Position numbers and translations under genes: made by a program. Under the pieces are notes generated by a model. That model was not told where the DNA came from. It saw only the letters and a program-made list of their open reading frames with translations, and did not search any database. Source: Hyphomonadaceae bacterium (GTDB lineage: Bacteria > Pseudomonadota > Alphaproteobacteria > Caulobacterales > Aquidulcibacteraceae). From it: a stretch of DNA of 64,000 nucleotides. Of the stretch, positions 7,921 through 16,416 are shown piece by piece (the stretch's first letter is position 1; every line of letters starts with the position of its first letter). The stretch is from assembly GCA_014378995.1 (NCBI GenBank), contig JACMMP010000010.1, positions 1-64,000 of the forward strand, in the 5' to 3' direction.

Positions 7921-9852
7921 TTAAGGCGTGACGATAGCAAAGTTGGGGTCCGGTGTGTCGAACACATCGCCCAAGCCTTCAAGCGAGCGCCTATCGCCCG
8001 CGATGCGGATGCTTCCGGATAACGCCGCCCGCAGCATGGTCTGTGTCGCCATGGCCTGCAGGAATACCGCACGTTGCGAGGTGATCGTCGGCGCGTCGGC
8101 GAGGGTGACGTCGCGTTCGTGGACCAGCACGCCATTGGCGATGCTGACCGCGAAACGCTCATTGCGCTCCGGGAAAACCAAATTGAACGCAAAGCGCCGC
8201 GCGCCCAGGCGTTCAGGATTGAGCCGCACCGCGAGCAGATCGAGAATGTACGAGGTCGGCGTCGCGGCGACGAGATCGGCGCTCTGCACTTGGCTTGGAC
8301 GATCGGGCGGGCCCTGCTCCAACTCGCGCGCGGCGACCAAATACATGTTGCGCCATATTGCGCTCTCGGCCTGGTACGCCATCTGCCGATGCGTGCGCGC
8401 CAACAATTGCCGCGCCGCCGTATTGTCCGGCGCGGCGAACACCAGATGATTGAGCACGCGCGCCGCCCAGCGATAATCGCCTTCATCGAACGCGCGCTGA
8501 CCTTCCGCCAACACGCGCTCAGGCCCGCCCATGGCGCGGACGAAGCGTGTGGCCTCCTCCGCCGGCGGCAGCGGATTGAGGTTGGCGGGATTGGCGTCGT
8601 ACCAGCCCATGTAACGCTGATACACGGCGCGCGAATTGTGCATCATGGTGCCGTAATAGCCGCGATTGAACCAACGGCTCGCCAGCGGCTCCGGCAAACG
8701 TACCTGCTCAGCGATCTCGCGATCGGTGTAGCCGGCGTTCATCAGGCGCACAGTCTGATCGTGCAGATACTTATACGCATCGCGATGACTGGCGATGAAA
8801 TCACGCACGCGATCATTGCCGAAGCGCGGCCATGCGTGGCTGGTCACCAGAGCTTGCGAGCGATCGCCATAGAGGCGCAGCGCTTGCGTCAAATAATCCG
8901 CCCACGCCTTCGCATCGCGCACCAGCGCACCGCGCGGCGTCAGTACGTTGTGCATCGAGGCGTTGGCGTTCTCGGCCAAGCAAAGCACGCCAAGATCAGG
9001 CAGAAAGAAATTCATCTCCGCCGGCGCTTCGGTCTCCGGTGTCAGCTGGAATTCGATGCGGACGCCGTCGATCGTTAGCGTCTCGCCGGTATGCGTGATC
9101 GAGCGTGTCGGCGGAATCAGCGTGAACGTGCCGGCGGAAATGGCGAGGCCGATGCCGGAGCTCATCTGTCCTTCCGGGCCAGGTGTGAGACCGGAGCCAA
9201 ACTGATAAAGCGCGCGCCGCCCCATGGCGTTGCCGGCGATGACGTTCTCGGTCACCGCGTGCTCCATGAAGCCCTCCGGCGCGATGATCTCGACACTGCC
9301 GGCGGCGATATCTTCAGCGCTGACCACGCCGCGCACGCCGCCGAAATGATCGACGTGGCTGTGCGTGTAAATCACCGCGCGCACCGGCCGATCGCCCAAT
9401 GTGCGCCGCGCAAGCGCGAGCGCGGCTTGCGCGGTTTCCGAACTCGTCAACGGGTCAACAAGGATGAGCCCAGTCTCGCCGACGATGATCGTCATGTTCG
9501 ACACATCGAAGCCGCGCACTTGATAGACACGGTCGGTGACGCGGAAGAGCCCGGCGCGCGCCAGCAGGCCGGCCTGGCGCCACAAGCTTGGGTTCACGGT
9601 GGCGGGCGCTTCGCCCTGCAAGAAGCTGTACGCGGCAAAATCCCAAACGAGGCGGCTGCCATCAGCGCTGCGGATTTGCGGCTGGTCCCACGCCGCGATG
9701 AAACCGCGCGCGGCGAACTCCTCGTCCTCGCGGTCGCTCCACGGCAGCGTTCGCGACATCTCCGCATTGGCCGCGCGCGTCGCGTCGCTCACTTGGGCCT
9801 GCGCCGCGCCGCTGAGCGCAAGCGTCAAAATCATCACCACCGCGAACCGCAT
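7921..9852 (-). CDS. Periplasmic MBL-fold alkylsulfatase (SdsA1/BDS1-like)
   Basis: 643 residues with a clear signal peptide (MRFAVVMILTLALSGAAQAQ). The zinc-binding THSHVDHFGG (His164, His166, Asp168, His169) sits in the metallo-beta-lactamase domain. The central TDREIAEQVRLPEPLASRWFNRGYYG region matches the alkylsulfatase dimerisation domain. The C-terminus (from about residue 520) is an SCP2-like lipid-binding domain. The family hydrolyses alkyl sulfate esters such as SDS to alcohol and sulfate. The gene separates pdeM from the lhr helicase with 70- and 88-base gaps, so it probably has its own promoter. Confidence 0.9.
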   Translation of the reverse strand: MRFAVVMILTLALSGAAQAQVSDATRAANAEMSRTLPWSDREDEEFAARGFIAAWDQPQIRSADGSRLVWDFAAYSFLQGEAPATVNPSLWRQAGLLARAGLFRVTDRVYQVRGFDVSNMTIIVGETGLILVDPLTSSETAQAALALARRTLGDRPVRAVIYTHSHVDHFGGVRGVVSAEDIAAGSVEIIAPEGFMEHAVTENVIAGNAMGRRALYQFGSGLTPGPEGQMSSGIGLAISAGTFTLIPPTRSITHTGETLTIDGVRIEFQLTPETEAPAEMNFFLPDLGVLCLAENANASMHNVLTPRGALVRDAKAWADYLTQALRLYGDRSQALVTSHAWPRFGNDRVRDFIASHRDAYKYLHDQTVRLMNAGYTDREIAEQVRLPEPLASRWFNRGYYGTMMHNSRAVYQRYMGWYDANPANLNPLPPAEEATRFVRAMGGPERVLAEGQRAFDEGDYRWAARVLNHLVFAAPDNTAARQLLARTHRQMAYQAESAIWRNMYLVAARELEQGPPDRPSQVQSADLVAATPTSYILDLLAVRLNPERLGARRFAFNLVFPERNERFAVSIANGVLVHERDVTLADAPTITSQRAVFLQAMATQTMLRAALSGSIRIAGDRRSLEGLGDVFDTPDPNFAIVTP

Positions 9853-9912
9853 CGTTTCCCCATCGTGTTTCCAACAACGTGCGACGAAGGTGGAGCCAGC
9901 GCAACTTCGACT

Positions 9913-9937
9913 CCCCCTCCCCTTCGAGGGGAGGGGG
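9913..9937. repeat. C/G-rich palindromic repeat after the helicase stop
   Basis: A perfect 11-bp stem (CCCCCTCCCCT / AGGGGAGGGGG) with a TCG loop, four bases beyond the lhr stop. It belongs to the same C5-T-C4 type as the arms of the element inside lhr (11806-11911). It may act as a 3'-end stabiliser or terminator for lhr. Confidence 0.6.
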
Positions 9938-9940
9938 TTC

Positions 9941-12544
9941 TTAGCTCATCGCCTCTTCAATCAGCGCAGCGGCGTCGGCCAGTATCGCCTCCTCAGCTTC
10001 GCCCTTGATGCCGACGCGGCCCATCTCCAGCATCACCGGCGCGGCGAAGGGTGAGACGTGCGGCAGGTCGCGGTGCACGAGGCGCCCCTTCACGCGCCGC
10101 AGCAACGCGCCGACCCGCCGGATGTCGAGATAGCCTTCGCCCGCATCCGCAAACGCCGCCTGCATCAACAAATGATCCGGCTCGTATTGCTTCAGCACAT
10201 CGTAGATCAGATCAGCGGAAAACGTGACTTGGCGCCCGGTCTTTTTCTCGGCGCCAGGGAGCTTCCGATTGATCATGCCTGCGATGACGGCGCATTTGGA
10301 GAAGGTTGATTTCATCAACGTCGATTCCGCGAGCCAGGCTTCGAGATCGTCGCCCAGCATGTCCTCGTCAAACAGCGCGTTGAGATCGAGATCGCCCATG
10401 GGCTCCAGACCCCACACCGCCATCGCGTATTCGCTGGCGAGAAAGCCGAGCGGATTCTTGCCGGCGCGTTCGAGCCGGCGCGTGATCAGCATGCCGAGCG
10501 TCTGCTGCGCGAGGCGCCCGTCGAAGGGGTAGGCGACGAGGTAGTGTCTGTTGCCCCGCGGGAATGTCTCGATCAGCATTTCATCCGGCGCCGGCACAAT
10601 CGAGCGGCGCTTCTGCAGCTTGATCCATTCGCGCACTTGCGGCGGCAGTTTTTTCTGCTTCTTCGGCTCGTGCAGCATGTGACGGACGCGGTCGGCGAGA
10701 AACGTCGACAGCGGGAACTTGCCGCCGGCATAGGACGGCACGCTCGGATTCTCGGCGCCGGCCGCCGGCACAACCAGCGCATCGCTTTCACGCTGCGCGA
10801 TGACGCGCAGGATTTGACCGGCGAAAACGAAAGTGTCACCAGGCGTCAGCCCTTCGACAAACCATTCTTCGATCTGGCCAAGCCGGCGGCCAGCGATCAT
10901 CGGGCGGGCGCCGTCGCGCTTTGGCGTGCCAGGCCGTGGGCGCGCGCCGACATTGTATGCGAGGCGCACGTCGAGCATTTCGGACTCGATGATGGCGCCG
11001 ACATTCATGCGGTGCTGCTGCGCGACGCTAGCATTACGCGCACGCCAGAGATCAGTGTGCGGGTCCTGCACGATGCGGCGGTAGCGATCATAAGCGCGCA
11101 GCGCATAGCCGCCAGTGGCGACGAGATCGATGGCGCGATCGAACTGGTCTCGGGTGAGATCGGCGTAAGGCGCGGTGGAGGCCACCTCTTCGTAGAGTTG
11201 CTCCGCATCGAACGGCTCGCCGCAAGCGCAGCCCATGATGTGTTGCGCCAGGCAGTCGAGGCCGCCAATGCGGCGCTGTTCCCCGTCGAGTTCGCCGTCC
11301 ATCACCGCTTCCTGCGCGCAGCGGCATTCGAGCACTTCGAAACGATTGGACGGCGCCAGCAACGCTCGCGACGGCTCATCCAGCCGGTGGTTGGCGCGGC
11401 CGATTCGTTGGACGAGGCGCGAGCAGCCCTTGGGCGCGCCGATCTGGATGACGAGATCAACGTCGCCCCAGTCGATGCCGAGATCGAGCGTCGACGTGCA
11501 GACGACCGCGCGCAACTGCCCCGCCGCCATCGCTGCTTCAACCTTGCGCCGCTGCGCCACGTCGAGCGAGCCGTGATGCAGCGCGATCGGCAGTGCGTCT
11601 TCGTTGACGCGCCAAAGTTCTTGGAACGTCATCTCCGCTTGCGCGCGCGTGTTGACGAACACCAGCGCAAGCTTGGCGCGTTGGATGGCGGCATACACTT
11701 CCGGCATGGCGTGCCGCGCCGTGTGCCCCGCCCACGGAATGCGCGCATCGGAGTCGAGCACATCGATCACCGGCTGCGCGCCGGGTGGGGCATTCACGAC
11801 AATCTCCCCTCCCCCTTGCGGGGAGGGGTCGGGGGTGGGGGTATTGGCGCCTTTTTTTGCAAGTCCGGCGCTTGCACCCCCCTCCCTGCCCTCCCCCGCA
11901 AGGGGGGAGGGTTCAGAACCGCGCAACCACCGCACCAAGCCTTCTTCATCCGCCACCGTCGCGCTCAATCCCACGCGCCGATGCATCGGCGCCCAGCGCG
12001 CGAGGCGCGCCATAGCCAGCGCCAAGAGATCGCCGCGCTTCGTGGGCGCGAGCGCGTGGATTTCGTCGATGATGATGGCTTGCAGGTCTTCAAAGAAAAT
12101 ACGCGCGTGTTCTGACGCGATCAGCAGACAGAGTTGCTCGGGCGTGGTGAGCAGAATATCGGGCGGATGCGCGCGTTGGCGTTGGCGTTTGTGCGAGGGC
12201 GTGTCGCCGGTGCGGGTTTCGATGCGGACGCCGAGCTTCATCTCCTGTGCCGGGATTTCGAGATTGCGCGCAACGTCAGTGGTCAGCGCCTTCAGCGGCG
12301 AGATGTAGAGCGTGTGCAATTTGTGCGGACGGCGCGCGCCCTGATCGGCCAGCGGCGCAAGCTCGATCAAGCTCGGGAGAAAGCCGGCCAATGTCTTGCC
12401 GGCGCCGGTGGGGGCGATCAGCAAAGTCGACAGCCCCGCCTGCCCGCGCCGGATCAGCTCCAGCTGGTGCGCGCGCGGGGACCAGCCGCGGCTGGCGAAC
12501 CAGCCGGCGAAGGGCTCCGGCAGAATGGGCACGCGGGCGTCCAT
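9941..12544 (-). CDS. lhr: Ligase-associated DEXH-box DNA helicase (Lhr family) with in-frame repeat insertion
   Basis: 867 residues from ATG 12544. The open frame continues further upstream, but that part reads antisense through other genes. Walker A is APTGAGKT (residues 44-51), motif II is DEIH (160-163) and motif III is LSAT. HHGSL, TSTLDLGIDWGDVD and RIGRANHRLDEPS mark the second RecA domain. The C-terminal Lhr core contains GDTFVFAGQILRV. Relatives are about 810-830 residues; the excess is residues 210-246, encoded by a palindromic repeat. The family unwinds DNA 3'-5' and travels with ligase, exonuclease and PdeM in a repair set. Confidence 0.93.
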   Translation of the reverse strand: MDARVPILPEPFAGWFASRGWSPRAHQLELIRRGQAGLSTLLIAPTGAGKTLAGFLPSLIELAPLADQGARRPHKLHTLYISPLKALTTDVARNLEIPAQEMKLGVRIETRTGDTPSHKRQRQRAHPPDILLTTPEQLCLLIASEHARIFFEDLQAIIIDEIHALAPTKRGDLLALAMARLARWAPMHRRVGLSATVADEEGLVRWLRGSEPSPLAGEGREGGASAGLAKKGANTPTPDPSPQGGGEIVVNAPPGAQPVIDVLDSDARIPWAGHTARHAMPEVYAAIQRAKLALVFVNTRAQAEMTFQELWRVNEDALPIALHHGSLDVAQRRKVEAAMAAGQLRAVVCTSTLDLGIDWGDVDLVIQIGAPKGCSRLVQRIGRANHRLDEPSRALLAPSNRFEVLECRCAQEAVMDGELDGEQRRIGGLDCLAQHIMGCACGEPFDAEQLYEEVASTAPYADLTRDQFDRAIDLVATGGYALRAYDRYRRIVQDPHTDLWRARNASVAQQHRMNVGAIIESEMLDVRLAYNVGARPRPGTPKRDGARPMIAGRRLGQIEEWFVEGLTPGDTFVFAGQILRVIAQRESDALVVPAAGAENPSVPSYAGGKFPLSTFLADRVRHMLHEPKKQKKLPPQVREWIKLQKRRSIVPAPDEMLIETFPRGNRHYLVAYPFDGRLAQQTLGMLITRRLERAGKNPLGFLASEYAMAVWGLEPMGDLDLNALFDEDMLGDDLEAWLAESTLMKSTFSKCAVIAGMINRKLPGAEKKTGRQVTFSADLIYDVLKQYEPDHLLMQAAFADAGEGYLDIRRVGALLRRVKGRLVHRDLPHVSPFAAPVMLEMGRVGIKGEAEEAILADAAALIEEAMS
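11806..11911. repeat. Palindromic element inserted in frame in the lhr helicase
   Basis: Two G/C-rich hairpins face each other: CCCCTCCCC / GGGGAGGGG (11806-11828) and CCCTCCCCC / GGGGGGAGGG (11889-11911). The intervening core contains a T7 run. Read with lhr it encodes EPSPLAGEGREGG, a linker, and TPTPDPSPQGGGE, protein signatures of a palindromic element seen in many alphaproteobacterial genomes. It lies between the RecA1 domain and the expected EIVV segment and keeps the frame open. Confidence 0.85.
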
Positions 12545-12700
12545 GACGCTTGATCCTAGCCTGAACGCCGCTTGTCGATGCCAATCACAAGCCGCCGCTC
12601 GCCAACGTGGCGGGCCATCGGGGCGTTTCAATGCGCTTACTGCTGTCGCCCCGCCGCCATCACGATTGAGACGAACCAGCCGGCGTGGCAGGATCGGCGT

Positions 12701-13366
12701 ATGTGGACACCGCGCCTGATTGTTTTCGCCGCAATATTGTCGCTCGCTTCGGCGGCGTCGAGCCAATCTGCGCCCACGGCGCTGACGCAGGCGGTGGCGC
12801 TGACGCAAGCGGCGAAGACGGCGTACGCGTTCGATGTCGAAATACAGGGCGCCGACCGAACGTGGCGCGCGCGCTTCGCTCCCGACGCCGATCCACGCCT
12901 GCGCCTGATCGAGCCACAACGCACGGAGCTGAGCGGCGACGAACGGCGCGCGTTCGATGCGTATGCCCGCGACATCGAAGGCGTCAGCTGGTGCGCCAGC
13001 GAAAACATGGGGCGTGTGGCGGACGTGCGGCTGCTGCGCGAGGACGCCACGAGCGCCACCTATGCATTTCAGCCAACGCCTGAAAGCGTGCGCGGCGAAC
13101 AGGCGCGCCGCTTCGCCGACCGCATGCGCGGCGAGTTTACGCTGAGCAAAGGGGCGGCCGACATCACCAGCCTGCGCATCTTCACGCCGGAAGCGTTCAG
13201 CCCGGCGCCGTTGGTGCAGGTGCGGCGAGTCAACATCGCCATCACCTGCCACCCGGCGCCGACCGGGCGGCGCTATGCAGCGGAAACAGTGAGCGATGTT
13301 TCGATCAGCGCCTTCGGCCAGGACATAAATCAGCGCACCGTGCAGCGGGCGCGCAACCTGCAATGA
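12701..13366 (+). CDS. Secreted protein of unknown function
   Basis: 221 residues from ATG 12701, preceded by AGGA with about 8-base spacing. The upstream in-frame ATG at 12572 would mask the signal peptide and is rejected. The N-terminus MWTPRLIVFAAILSLASAAS is a Sec signal. The mature part is mixed alpha/beta with two cysteines far apart (SWCASEN and ITCHPAP), possibly a periplasmic disulfide. No family is recognised. It is divergent from lhr and its stop overlaps the next ATG (ATGA), so it forms a two-gene operon with 13363-14064. Confidence 0.7.
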   Translation: MWTPRLIVFAAILSLASAASSQSAPTALTQAVALTQAAKTAYAFDVEIQGADRTWRARFAPDADPRLRLIEPQRTELSGDERRAFDAYARDIEGVSWCASENMGRVADVRLLREDATSATYAFQPTPESVRGEQARRFADRMRGEFTLSKGAADITSLRIFTPEAFSPAPLVQVRRVNIAITCHPAPTGRRYAAETVSDVSISAFGQDINQRTVQRARNLQ

Positions 13367-14064
13367 GCTATCGTTCGCTCGACCCCGCCCACATCGTCAA
13401 AACCATCGAGCGCCTGCAGGAGCGCATCGATAGCCGCTTTCCGAACGCGGGCCTTGGCCGGGTATGTGGTGAGCTGCTGGCGACGGCGCATATCGCAATC
13501 GGCAAGGCGGCTCAGCTCTCGGAGCGCAATTGGCCTCTGCGCATTGCGATTGGGCTCATTCTTCTGCTCGGACTTGCCGCTCAAGTCGCCGCCGCGCAGT
13601 TTCTGAACTTTGACGGCATGGAGGCCAATGTCGGTGTGCTGCAGAGCCTGGAAGCGGCCGTGAACCTGCTGATCCTGTTTGGCGGCGCAGCTTGGTTTCT
13701 GTTGACTCTGGAGGAGCGCCTCAAACGCCAGCGCGCCCTGGACGCCCTGCACGAACTCCGCTCCCTCGCGCACGTGATCGACATGCATCAACTCACCAAG
13801 GACCCGACTGTCGTTTTAGAATCGCAGCGGACACCGGCGTCGCCCGAGCGATCAATGACGCCGTTCGAACTCACGCGGTATCTGGATTATTGCGCCGAGA
13901 TGCTGTCCGTCACCGGCAAGCTCGCGGCATTGTTCGCCGACCGCGTGCGCGACAGCGTGGTTATCGAGGCCGTCAACGACATCGAAACGCTGACCAACGG
14001 GCTTGGCCGCAAAATTTGGCAGAAAATCACCATCGTCGGCGCGCTGGAGCAGAGCGGGCATTAA
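13363..14064 (+). CDS. Membrane protein of unknown function
   Basis: 233 residues, translationally coupled to the previous gene through ATGA. Two transmembrane helices can be seen, at about residues 60-82 (LRIAIGLILLLGLAAQVAAA) and 100-120 (AVNLLILFGGAAWFLLTLEE). The helical N-terminal region precedes them. The C-terminal cytoplasmic domain (MTPFELTRYLDYCAEMLSVTGKLAALFADRVRDS) is predicted helical. The pattern resembles proteins annotated only as hypothetical in alphaproteobacteria. With its secreted partner it could form an envelope complex, but nothing more specific can be said. Confidence 0.7.
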   Translation: MSYRSLDPAHIVKTIERLQERIDSRFPNAGLGRVCGELLATAHIAIGKAAQLSERNWPLRIAIGLILLLGLAAQVAAAQFLNFDGMEANVGVLQSLEAAVNLLILFGGAAWFLLTLEERLKRQRALDALHELRSLAHVIDMHQLTKDPTVVLESQRTPASPERSMTPFELTRYLDYCAEMLSVTGKLAALFADRVRDSVVIEAVNDIETLTNGLGRKIWQKITIVGALEQSGH

Positions 14065-14143
14065 GGATTTAGCAAGCCAGGAACAGCACTTCCTAAAGCA
14101 ATCCCGCCTAGGCTGAGGGGCTGTCTGGGGTGCGTGCGCGATC

Positions 14144-15037
14144 ATGAGCGGCGACGAATTCGATCCGTCCGGATTGACCGCGCTTGTCGTGGACGACAAC
14201 CATTTCGAGCGCGGCATCTCGCTCGATCAGTTGCGCAGCATGGGCTTTCGCCGCGTCCTGGGCGCCGCCAACACCATGGAAGGGTGGGAGTCGCTAAAAA
14301 AGGCGAACCCGCACATCATTCTGCTCGAATGGTTTAACGTGGCAGGCGACGGGCTCGATTTCGTCCGCCGCATCCGCCAGAGCGAAGACGCCCCGAACCG
14401 CGCCGCGTCCATTTTCATGCTCACGTCGCGCGGCGCGTTGGCGGACGTCGAGACTGCGCGCCGCGCCGGCGTGGACGGCTATCTCCGCAAGCCCATTTCG
14501 GCGCTGGCGCTGCAGCAGCGCGTGCGCACTGTTCTGGCCAACCCACAGCCGTTCGTCGCGACGCCAAGCTATGTCGGCCCGTGCCGGCGCAGACGCCGGG
14601 ACGATCTCAATTATTTAGGCCCACGCCGCCGGCTGAATGACGCAGCCGATGTCGGCGCGGACGAAACGGAGATCGAAGTGAAGGCGCATCTCGCGCGCGC
14701 CAGCGTCGCCGCGCTCGAGGCGCACGCGCGCACACTCACCGCGGGCAACGCCAAGGCCGCACGGCATGTGTTCAAGGCGGCGCAAGAATTGATCGATGTC
14801 GCCGAGCAGATCGGCGATGCAACGCTCGCGTTCGGCGCGCGCGAGATGGCGCGCTACCTGCAAGCACAAGGCGCAACCGAGCGCCTCGATCCCGAAGTGG
14901 TGCGCACACACGTTGCGGCGCTGCATCAGCTCGCGCACCTGCCGCATGCTCTGGGCGACGAGCGCGAAGCGGTCGCACAGAGCTTGAAGCGCATGGTCGA
15001 CAAAAAACTGCGCCAGCTGACCAGCGACGCGGCTTAA
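14144..15037 (+). CDS. Atypical CheY-like response regulator with Glu at the phospho-site
   Basis: 297 residues. The N-terminal receiver domain has the acidic pair (LVVDDNHFERG, Asp17/18), Thr94 in FMLTSRG and Lys116 in YLRKPIS. The expected phospho-acceptor position reads ILLEWFN, placing Glu62 where Asp is normal. A Glu often mimics the phosphorylated state, so the domain may be permanently on or serve as a binding module. The linker contains GPCRRRRRDDLNYLGPRRR, strongly basic. The C-terminal half (residues about 175-295) is helical and resembles a degenerate phosphotransfer or signalling bundle. There is no DNA-binding domain. Its stop shares TTAA with the convergent MFS gene. Confidence 0.82.
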   Translation: MSGDEFDPSGLTALVVDDNHFERGISLDQLRSMGFRRVLGAANTMEGWESLKKANPHIILLEWFNVAGDGLDFVRRIRQSEDAPNRAASIFMLTSRGALADVETARRAGVDGYLRKPISALALQQRVRTVLANPQPFVATPSYVGPCRRRRRDDLNYLGPRRRLNDAADVGADETEIEVKAHLARASVAALEAHARTLTAGNAKAARHVFKAAQELIDVAEQIGDATLAFGAREMARYLQAQGATERLDPEVVRTHVAALHQLAHLPHALGDEREAVAQSLKRMVDKKLRQLTSDAA

Positions 15038-16416
15038 TCAGCGCGCTGCGCCGGCGGCTTCACGAACAGCAACAGCACAAAGCCCGCGACAAGCAGGATT
15101 GCGATCGAGGCAAAGCCAACGCGCTGGCTTTGATATGTGGAGGTGAAATACTCCACCAGCAGCGGCCCGAGCCACACCGTGGCGGAACCGGCCAGCGCGT
15201 AGAGCCCAAACAGCTCCCCTTCCATGCCGGGCGGCGCGAGCCGCGCCATCAACGTGCGGCTCGATGCATAAGCCGCGGTGATGGAAATGGCGATGATGAT
15301 CGCAAATCCCATGTAGCCTAGCTCCGGCGCTGTGCGGAAAATTGGCCCCTCCCAGATCAACGCTTCGGGATCGACGGGGATAAAGAAGAGCATCGACGAC
15401 GGCGCCATCGACACCATGGCGATGAGGCAGAGAAACGTGACGCCGACTTCCAGCGTCACCGCCCGCTTCGGCCCGACATTGGAATCGAGCCAGCCGCCGA
15501 CAAAACCGCCGAACACGGCGAAGGTGGTCAAGATCACGCCGAACGCGAGCATCTCGATCAGGCCCCATCCCATCACGCCGGCGGCGTAAATGCCGCTGAC
15601 GATGAGGATCGCCGTCTTGCCGTCGGCATAAAGCATACGCGCGAGAAGAAAGAGCGCGACGTTGCGATAGTCCCGCAGCTTGCGGATGGTGCGCATCACA
15701 TTGCCGACACCGCGCCGTGCGGCATCGATGAAGCGCTCGCCGGTGGTGTCGAGGTCGCGTGTGTAGAGGAAGATTGGCGCCGCAAACACCAAGAGCCACA
15801 GCGCACAGATGATAGCGACGACGCGGCTGGGCTCGTGCGCGGCCGGATCGAGGCCAAACAGCGGGGTGTCAGCGACGAACGGCCAGTCCACCTGCCCCGG
15901 CAACGCGATCGTCACCAGCACGAACACGAGCAGCAGCACAGATGCAAGATTACCGAGCGCGAGGCCGAGGCCCGAGACATAGGGCAACACATCGTGATGT
16001 GCGGCGCGCGTGATCATGGAATTGTGCAGCACCTCGGAATAGGCAAAGGCGATGCCAGCGACGATCACAGCCGCCCCCACGCCCCAAAGCGGCAGGCCGG
16101 CTCCGCCCGGCATCGCCCAATATTGCGCGAAGACGCCTGCGGCCAGCACGAGCGTCACGACGGCCAGCATCGGTTTGCGCCGGCCCATGCGATCTGTCGC
16201 GGCGCCGAGGAAAGGCGCCGTGAACGCGACGAACAAGCCGGAAATCTTGTGCCAGCCGGTGACCATCGCTTGGCCTTGCACTGGATCGCCTACAACCACT
16301 GTCGAGATGTACGGACCCAGCACGTAGATGACGCAGAGCAGCACGTACGGATTGCGCGCCCATTCGTAGAGCGCCCAACTCCAGGCGCCGCGATCGATGG
16401 AGGCGGCGGCGGGCAG
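15034..16416 (-). CDS. MFS transporter (UMF1/Atg22-like), apparent CTG start
   Basis: 460 residues if translation starts at CTG 16416. The conserved UMF1-type N-terminus WSWALYEWARNPYVLL lies upstream of the first GTG (16344). No ATG, GTG or TTG exists between the upstream gene's stop codon (TAG, 16419-16417) and that motif. The CTG follows the TAG directly and has AAGGGA nine bases upstream. DRMGRRKPML is the cytoplasmic loop signature; 11-12 helices follow. The substrate is unknown. It is the last gene of a TetR-esterase-MFS operon. The stop overlaps the convergent response regulator stop by TTAA. A start at 16344 would destroy the first helix. Confidence 0.8.
   Translation of the reverse strand: MPAAASIDRGAWSWALYEWARNPYVLLCVIYVLGPYISTVVVGDPVQGQAMVTGWHKISGLFVAFTAPFLGAATDRMGRRKPMLAVVTLVLAAGVFAQYWAMPGGAGLPLWGVGAAVIVAGIAFAYSEVLHNSMITRAAHHDVLPYVSGLGLALGNLASVLLLVFVLVTIALPGQVDWPFVADTPLFGLDPAAHEPSRVVAIICALWLLVFAAPIFLYTRDLDTTGERFIDAARRGVGNVMRTIRKLRDYRNVALFLLARMLYADGKTAILIVSGIYAAGVMGWGLIEMLAFGVILTTFAVFGGFVGGWLDSNVGPKRAVTLEVGVTFLCLIAMVSMAPSSMLFFIPVDPEALIWEGPIFRTAPELGYMGFAIIIAISITAAYASSRTLMARLAPPGMEGELFGLYALAGSATVWLGPLLVEYFTSTYQSQRVGFASIAILLVAGFVLLLFVKPPAQRAD

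Noticed and set aside
11806-11911. Possibility that the paired C/G hairpins are a CRISPR or phage attachment site
   Set aside because: There are only two arms with no regular spacers, and the encoded peptide matches a known type of palindromic element.
10544-12115. A 523-codon open frame on the plus strand opposite lhr
   Set aside because: It is a shadow of the GC-rich helicase gene: Arg/His/Ala-rich with no recognisable domain, while the minus strand encodes complete helicase motifs.
12545-13363. Extension of the lhr frame by 273 codons upstream of ATG 12544
   Set aside because: The extension is antisense to a signal-peptide gene, is Arg-rich, and homologous helicases start near MDARVPILPEPF.
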